The translations under genes and the position numbers were made by a program. A stretch of 64,000 nt of DNA from Clonostachys chloroleuca. Its lineage: Eukaryota > Ascomycota > Sordariomycetes > Hypocreales > Bionectriaceae. The stretch is from contig JBANAY010000004.1 of the NCBI GenBank assembly GCA_037952775.1, forward strand, positions 930,001 to 994,000. Reading direction: 5' to 3'. Every line of letters starts with the position of its first letter. Position 1 is the stretch's first letter. The notes beneath the pieces were generated by a model. The model had not been told where the DNA came from and did no database searches. It was given only the letters and a program-made list of their open reading frames with translations. Below, one piece after another: positions 58,919 to 64,000 of this stretch.

Positions 58919-59865
58919 TTACTTCTTTTGCCTCTCCGCTCGGGCCATGAACAGCTGTGCCTGGCCGCCGAGCTCCGACGGCAACTTGGACTTCTCAGAA
59001 CACCACCGCCATCCTATCGAGCTCAGCCCGGCTTGCTCAAAGTATCCCCTCACCTCCTTCTCCTCAAAGCCCATTCTTGAGACGGTGTGCTGCACGTCGC
59101 TGTCTGGCGGTGGTAAAAGTGGTTGGCAGCCACTCTCTGAAGGGCTCACCCAGTCGATGATCAAGAGCACTCCTCCGTCGGCAAGTCGATCCGCCAGTTT
59201 GGAAACCATCTGTTGTGGGTTTTCAACGTGATGGAGCGCGAGGGACATGACTGCTAGATCAAAATCATTGTACTCGGGCGTGTTGATGATGTGATCAGAT
59301 GCCGCTGTGTCTGCGGTGATGAGGTCGCCATGCACCGCACGCATCTTGTCTTGAGAGTAACCCTCGCTCGTAGCCCTCACATTGTACTGGGAGACCATGC
59401 CCGAAGAGATGTCGATGCCGCGAGCTTTGGAAATATATTTCGCCAGGGCCTGGGAAGGGAAGAGCAGTCAGCTTGGGGCGGTCCTTTTATTTGTATTACT
59501 GTGGGCTCGTTTAGGGGGAAGGGGAGGGCGTACTCTGGAGACCATGCCATCGCCACAGGCGTAATCAAGCATCTTTGTCTCTTGATCGGCAGTGTTGAGC
59601 GATGAACTCCCTCCTTTTATCCATGCCACTTGTTCTTGGAGCTCATTCGAGACTTGATTGGTGAGTTCCCGTACCCAAGGCTCCGAGAAGATGTTCGTGG
59701 CCACCTTGCTACACGTGCCACCGAGTTAGCAGACGAGAAGGTTTGTTCCGTCTAGATTTACAACACCTACTCAAAGTGCTCCTCGTTTCGTAGGCCTATC
59801 TGAGAAGGATCAGGTTGTTCACCGTGGTGGTGGTGATGATGGTGATGGTGGTGGTGGTGATTCAT
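58919..59865 (-). CDS. SAM-dependent class I methyltransferase with N-terminal His12 tract
   Basis: Three exons, complement(59771-59865, 59534-59708, 58919-59449), 266 residues. Introns begin GTAGGT and GTACGC. Joined, they give N-E-E-H-F-D-K-V-A-T and then G-M-V-S-R-A-L-A-K-Y. Motif I is L-D-Y-A-C-G-D-G (79-86). Motif II/III features follow (A-R-G-I-D-I-S-S-G-M-V, H-G-D-L, N-D-F-D-L-A-V-M-S-L-A-L-H-H-V-E-N, G-G-V-L-L-I-I-D-W). This is the UbiE/Methyltransf_11-like fold; the substrate is unknown. The protein begins Met-Asn followed by twelve histidines (mixed CAC/CAT codons). These codons are genomic, so it is a natural tract that may bind metal. The His stretch is part of the first exon's only start. 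Confidence 0.85.
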
Positions 59866-60390
59866 TATGGCTGTGGATTCTAGACACGTAGGAGGAGTGT
59901 CTGTTCTTTGATAAGCCTGCTCTATCCAAGAAGAACCAAATGGAGTTCGAAAGGAAATGGCGCTTTTGTATATGATGTGTCGGTGCCTTTGGTACAACCA
60001 GATGAGTAAGTCACCGGAAAGTCGCCGATGAATGTCTCCTCGAGTGCGACGGCAGCTCCCACATTCTGCTTGACTCATGCCATGCAGGCGAAGGCGTGTC
60101 AAGATCATTCCGTATCTGCGCCCTGGCTAATCCCGATGATTGAATCATTGCTCGTGTGCCTTTGATGTACCATTGCAGTGCCTCAGACTGCTTGTGTTCA
60201 GAAAGAGTTGAGGGTTTAATCCTGCATCGACCGTTACCATCAATCACAAAAGCCCCGAAAACCCGCCGTTGGGCCTTAATCTAGTGCCCGAGGACCGTCA
60301 AAGTCTAATTTCTCTGTGAAGAGATTTGAAAACAAATATGATGCATTTTAGCCTGCGCCTTTTCCCGTCTATAAAATACAACTATATCAA
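59866..60390. other. Intergenic
   Basis: Promoter of the methyltransferase gene and 3' flank of the GT32 gene. Confidence 0.6.
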
Positions 60391-61565
60391 TCAATCGCCC
60401 TTGACTCCAGCGTTTTGTTCTACATCAGCCCCTATCCGACGATAAACGCCGTTTTGCCTGATGTTCCGCCTCGAGCGACCCAAGACTGAATTCGCAAAGT
60501 TGACAATCAGCCCCGCGGCGATGGCAAACATAGTGAGGCCTAGCAATCCCTGGAGGCAGTGCGCCCACATCCAGCTGTACCACTGGCTGTCCCAGCTGTG
60601 CCACGAGGCTCCCCTGCCGGTGGTGAATATTGCACTGGCATCGTAGACTGGGTGGTTGTCGATCATGAGCCTGGTGAGGGGCGGGTCGCCGGCGGGCTTC
60701 AAGTCGTGATACATCTCCCACATGAGGCTCTCATACCACTGGCCACCACCCAAGCTGATCGATACATAGGGGAAAAAGTAGTCGCGGCAATAGTATGCCA
60801 AATTGTCGGTGAACATGACCCAGAAGGGGTGGTTTGGTGTAGCACCGAGGATGTTATTGCTCAGCGAGCATGAGCCGCCATCAGTGAGGAAGACGGGGTA
60901 GTAGAGCAGTGCGTCAAGGCTAGTTTGACAGCCCTATGATTTATGTCAGTGGCTTCAGTTTTACATTGGCAGATCTCATACATACATTGTCCAAGTCAAT
61001 GTAGATTCCTCCATAATGGCGCATCAAAAAGTACTTCAAGATATCAACCTTTTGGACCTTCTCTGGAAGCTGGTCATAAACGGGGAGAAACCATGGATAT
61101 TCATCCTGGAAGAAGGTGCGCGACGTTTCGTCATTCCAGAGCTGATCATTATGAACAGTCAGTACACGAGCCTCAATTGCATCGAACACGAAAAAAGATG
61201 AGTAAAAGGGGGCATGAAAAAGGTACTTTGATGCCATCCCATGTTTAACTCACCTTGTACTCATACTCCGGGTTCAATTTAATGATAGTTGCCTGCAGCT
61301 TGGCCCAGTCGGCAGGCAGCGTCTCGTTGCCCGGATCGGCCCAGTTATGGTAAATCTGGTGAATGATCTTGGGCACCACCTGGACCCGGGGATCCTTCTT
61401 GTCCTTTTCGTGCAACGCGAGGGCCTCTGGCTGTGTCAGGGAGACGCCGCTGTGTGGGCCGAAGATGCGTACGACCAGCAGAATTTTGGGTAGCCAGAGC
61501 CAGATGGCACCTATCAGAAAGAGGACGGCGATTACCGTCGACCGCCTGGCTGGAGAGAGTGCCAT
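60391..61565 (-). CDS. GT32 inositol-phosphoceramide mannosyltransferase (SUR1/CSH1-like)
   Basis: Three exons, complement(61254-61565, 60986-61141, 60391-60933), 336 residues, all introns in phase 0 (GTGAGT and GTATGT donors). The start is the ATG at 61565, just before a membrane segment (V-I-A-V-L-F-L-I-G-A-I-W-L-W); upstream only a TTG is in frame. Lumenal motifs are P-K-I-I-H-Q-I-Y-H-N-W, K-V-D-I-L-K-Y-F-L-M-R-H-Y-G-G-I-Y-I-D-L-D-N (DxD, Asp153/Asp155) and F-L-T-D-G-G-S-C. A second membrane segment (L-L-G-L-T-M-F-A-I-A-A-G-L-I-V) is near the C-terminus. This two-helix layout is that of Sur1/Csh1, which mannosylate inositol phosphoceramide in the Golgi. A regulatory partner (Csg2) is not in the window. 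Confidence 0.88.
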
Positions 61566-62433
61566 TGTGTCCGAGCAGCAAATATCCCGACCATCGCACT
61601 GCAACCTCTGCACCGAATAGGAACTTAGAAACCGGCTTCTTGGTAGGATGGTGCCGTTGGCGATTGAGTTTGCGGTGATGGACAATGGATTTCAGGGGCA
61701 AGGTGCTGATGACGCGCCAGCCCCTTCTCTTCGGCGGCAACCCATCTGGAACATCGGATTCGCGACGAGGGGATGAAACACCCCTGTTCCAGTTCAAAGG
61801 CAAGAAAAAGTTGCAGCGGCTTATCTGGGCGGAATTGGCGGGAAGAGGCGCTGTAGCATCGTGAAATAGCGGATCTCAGGGAGGGATCTGCAGGGATCCC
61901 GTATTACTTGATGCTTCAGAAGGACACGCCACAGTCCAATAGCGGTAGCTAGTCCCGTTGGGAAAATACCGGTGCAGGCAGATAATTCTGCTAGCATCTG
62001 GCATTATTAGCATTGACATCGGATCTATCGTCGCAAGGGCTCCCTAGCGGTTAGGGAGTTGTGCGCTAAAATCGGCCGTAATGAACGCTAACAGCGGAAA
62101 TCTTCAACGCCTCCATCCATCCATGTCTCGATTGCATGGCCCCTCCAAGCATCGCTCCTCCGTGCCACCTTCCGCCGCAATACGAGCTTAGCTTTCACGC
62201 AGTAAGGCGGTAAGCATAAACTGCATGTAAGCTTTCTCGTGTAAGAGCGTCTATCTGCACCATCAAGTTTGTCTATGCCTACCTATCTCAATTAGCCATT
62301 TTTAGCACATAACCACTCATTAGTGATTGGGTTCTCTAACGATCGCAGAGGTCACTTTTCTTTCATCCCCAACTGTGCGAATAGGCGAAAAGATTGCATG
62401 GGGACAATTAATTGCACAGTATATTCTCTAATT
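61566..62433. other. Intergenic
   Basis: Promoter of the GT32 gene and 3' flank of the carboxypeptidase gene; no other gene seen. Confidence 0.6.
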
Positions 62434-64000
62434 CTACGCGAGGACTCTGAAGATAGGGTACTCGTCCCCCTCTTCCACAGGAACAATGTTGAAGGTGACG
62501 TATGAATCAATATTCTCAGGCTCCAGGGCGACAAATGCGAGGCCGGCGTTTTTCTGCTTCGTGCTGACGAGGAAGCTACCCGTGGGGAGCTCTATCTCTC
62601 GCTGGCTGGCTTCGGTAGTAGTCGTTACGCGAACCACCCCCTCATAATAGCTGGTGGCCAGCTTCGTCGACGTAAAGGTGAGTGCCTCCACGGTTCCCTT
62701 CCAGGGCTCAGACAAGGTTTGGACCTCGAGGCCATAGACACGGAGGCGCTCGGCGAGGTCAGGCCAGGCGACAGGGATGAGATAGGCCTCGGGGCGCGAG
62801 CGGGTGAGGTTCGCAAGGCTGGGGGTTGTGGACGAGAAGCGCACAGGCTGCTTGACAACTTCACCCGTGCTCTTGTCGACGAAGGAGAATTGCCGGATAG
62901 ACGTCTCGCTAGAGTCTGTCACAACAATCTCGTCGGATGAGCTAATGAATTGCTCAATGCCACCCTCGATGGTACTGAACACTTCTTCTGCGTTGTCAGC
63001 TGCGGTCTGGACAATGCTGCTGAGCATAGTAAACCCTGAGGCAGTGCGGCGCTGGAATTCCTGGTCTGCTAGCCCAATGCCTCGCATTTCCAGAAGAAAC
63101 ACAACGGCTTGAGTGAGCCCCATGGCATTGCGCCCGATCTTGGCGTCGGTCCCGGCTTCATCAAAGGTAGCGACATATTCAGAACTAGATGAAGAGGACC
63201 CTGTGACGTAGGGCTCCGTTCGAAGCCCAGCAGCCTCCATGTCCTTCGCGATGTTCACGGCAAAGAGTTCCTCAGAAAGTGCTCGAATATCCTTGTGGAT
63301 GTTGAGATTTTTAGCTGCCGAGAACAGGCCATCCGAAGCGTGGACGTACTTCCCATTGCCGAATGTGCTCGACGCTCCGTACTCATGCATATCCACCACA
63401 ACGTGAGGGCTGAACTCATTCTGGAGCTGCTTGATGCTGCGAGTCTGCTGGCGAGCTAGCTTGACGTGGTCGCGGTTGGGATCAAAGTTGGTTGCCAGTG
63501 TACGCTGGAAATAGTATTCTCCATCAGGGTTATAACGTGGCAGGATAACTAATTCAGCCTTGCTGAGGATAGCGTCCGCCCACTCAGGGTCGTTGTCAAA
63601 TTTCCCAAGAAGGGCCTGTGTAGACTCATCCCCAGCAGGCTCGTCGCCGTGAACTGAGCCCTGGATCCAGATGCGGACTTTTCCTGTAAAGTCTCTACGA
63701 CGAGATGTGGAGTTGCTGGACTTGCTTGATAAATAAATGTAAGGGAACTGGCGGCCCTCTTCTGAGGTAAAATTGGCCGTCTTGTAGGTCATATATGTGT
63801 TCTTGTCCGCAAGTTCTTGCAAGAAGGCATCTACACAGGATGTCAGTACCATCTCAATGCCGTAAGATCTCATCGGGGGGGTTAACCTACCCATATTCTC
63901 ATGAGATGTAGGCCCTTGTGTTCCATTCTTGAAGCCATCGAGACGAATCTCGGGAGTCAAGAATGCAGGGGAATAAAGCTCAACGTCGACATCTGGAAAG
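62434..64000 (-). CDS. M14 zinc carboxypeptidase (cut by right edge)
   Basis: Exons complement(62434-63830, 63891->64000); the 5' end lies outside. The GTAGGT...GTAG intron joins H-E-N-M to D-A-F-L-Q-E-L. The C-terminal stop follows P-I-F-R-V-L-A. Zinc ligands are visible as H-G-D-E in G-S-V-H-G-D-E-P-A-G and H in V-D-M-H-E-Y-G. The likely catalytic Glu is in F-L-L-E-M-R-G-I-G. The domain is followed by about 200 residues of extra C-terminal beta-rich sequence. M14 enzymes remove C-terminal residues from peptides; this HGDEPAG type is found in fungal secreted or vacuolar enzymes, but the signal peptide is not visible here. Confidence 0.9.
   Translation of the reverse strand, partial: FPDVDVELYSPAFLTPEIRLDGFKNGTQGPTSHENMGRLTPPMRSYGIEMVLTSCVDAFLQELADKNTYMTYKTANFTSEEGRQFPYIYLSSKSSNSTSRRRDFTGKVRIWIQGSVHGDEPAGDESTQALLGKFDNDPEWADAILSKAELVILPRYNPDGEYYFQRTLATNFDPNRDHVKLARQQTRSIKQLQNEFSPHVVVDMHEYGASSTFGNGKYVHASDGLFSAAKNLNIHKDIRALSEELFAVNIAKDMEAAGLRTEPYVTGSSSSSSEYVATFDEAGTDAKIGRNAMGLTQAVVFLLEMRGIGLADQEFQRRTASGFTMLSSIVQTAADNAEEVFSTIEGGIEQFISSSDEIVVTDSSETSIRQFSFVDKSTGEVVKQPVRFSSTTPSLANLTRSRPEAYLIPVAWPDLAERLRVYGLEVQTLSEPWKGTVEALTFTSTKLATSYYEGVVRVTTTTEASQREIELPTGSFLVSTKQKNAGLAFVALEPENIDSYVTFNIVPVEEGDEYPIFRVLA

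Noticed and set aside
59819..59865. His12 as evidence of a cloning vector
   Set aside because: Codons are mixed, the exon is followed by a proper fungal intron, and no vector sequence is present.

Overview
The window looks like chromosomal DNA of a filamentous ascomycete (Pezizomycotina). Genes carry short 50-110 nt introns with GTAAGT-like donors, CTAAC/CTGAC branch sites and YAG acceptors. The content is fungal: two GT32 glycosyltransferases, SAT4-type rhodopsin, HET, PNP-NACHT-ankyrin, F-box DUF6546-like, secreted phospholipase A2, and small cysteine-rich secreted proteins. Gene density is low (about 20 protein-coding genes plus 2 broken loci in 64 kb) and intergenic DNA is AT-rich. A Sordariomycete is plausible but not proven. 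Splice sites below were read by eye and checked for phase; there is no transcript evidence.

Layout. 1-9.6 kb: the N-terminus of a secreted alpha/beta hydrolase (cut by the left edge), an OCH1-like GT32 mannosyltransferase, a poorly resolved cysteine-rich membrane protein, a 2-Cys peroxiredoxin and a ToxD-like MDR reductase. 9.6-13 kb: gene-poor, with a 238-bp TA-flanked inverted-repeat element (MITE-like) and a second hairpin. 13-24.2 kb: a SAT4/rhodopsin membrane protein, an intact 2179-residue kinase-like/ankyrin/HET protein, and an F-box protein. 24.7-27.4 kb: two broken copies related to the acetylglutamate kinase part of ARG5,6. The larger lacks the reductase half and has a +1 frameshift; the smaller is a degraded fragment. 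29-37.7 kb: secreted phospholipase A2, GH31 alpha-glycosidase, two small repeat-bearing proteins, a LOG-family protein and a small cysteine-rich secreted protein. 39-42.2 kb: a SnoaL-like protein and a tiny Kex2-processed peptide with an inhibitor-cystine-knot spacing. 42.5-51.2 kb: a giant PNP-NACHT-ankyrin NLR-like locus on the minus strand, apparently broken by three in-frame TAG codons and several frame changes. 52.4-64 kb: PAF-acetylhydrolase-like lipase, a secreted helical protein, a protein with a duplicated C-terminal module, a SAM methyltransferase with a natural His12 tract, a SUR1/CSH1-like GT32, and an M14 carboxypeptidase cut by the right edge.

What stands out is self/non-self recognition machinery. 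An intact kinase-like/ANK/HET gene and a decaying PNP-NACHT-ANK gene lie about 21 kb apart, in a region that also holds small secreted proteins, a transposon-like element and partial gene duplications. This is the pattern expected of a fast-evolving accessory segment. The kinase/HET gene and the TAG-interrupted NLR are the best candidates for something new.
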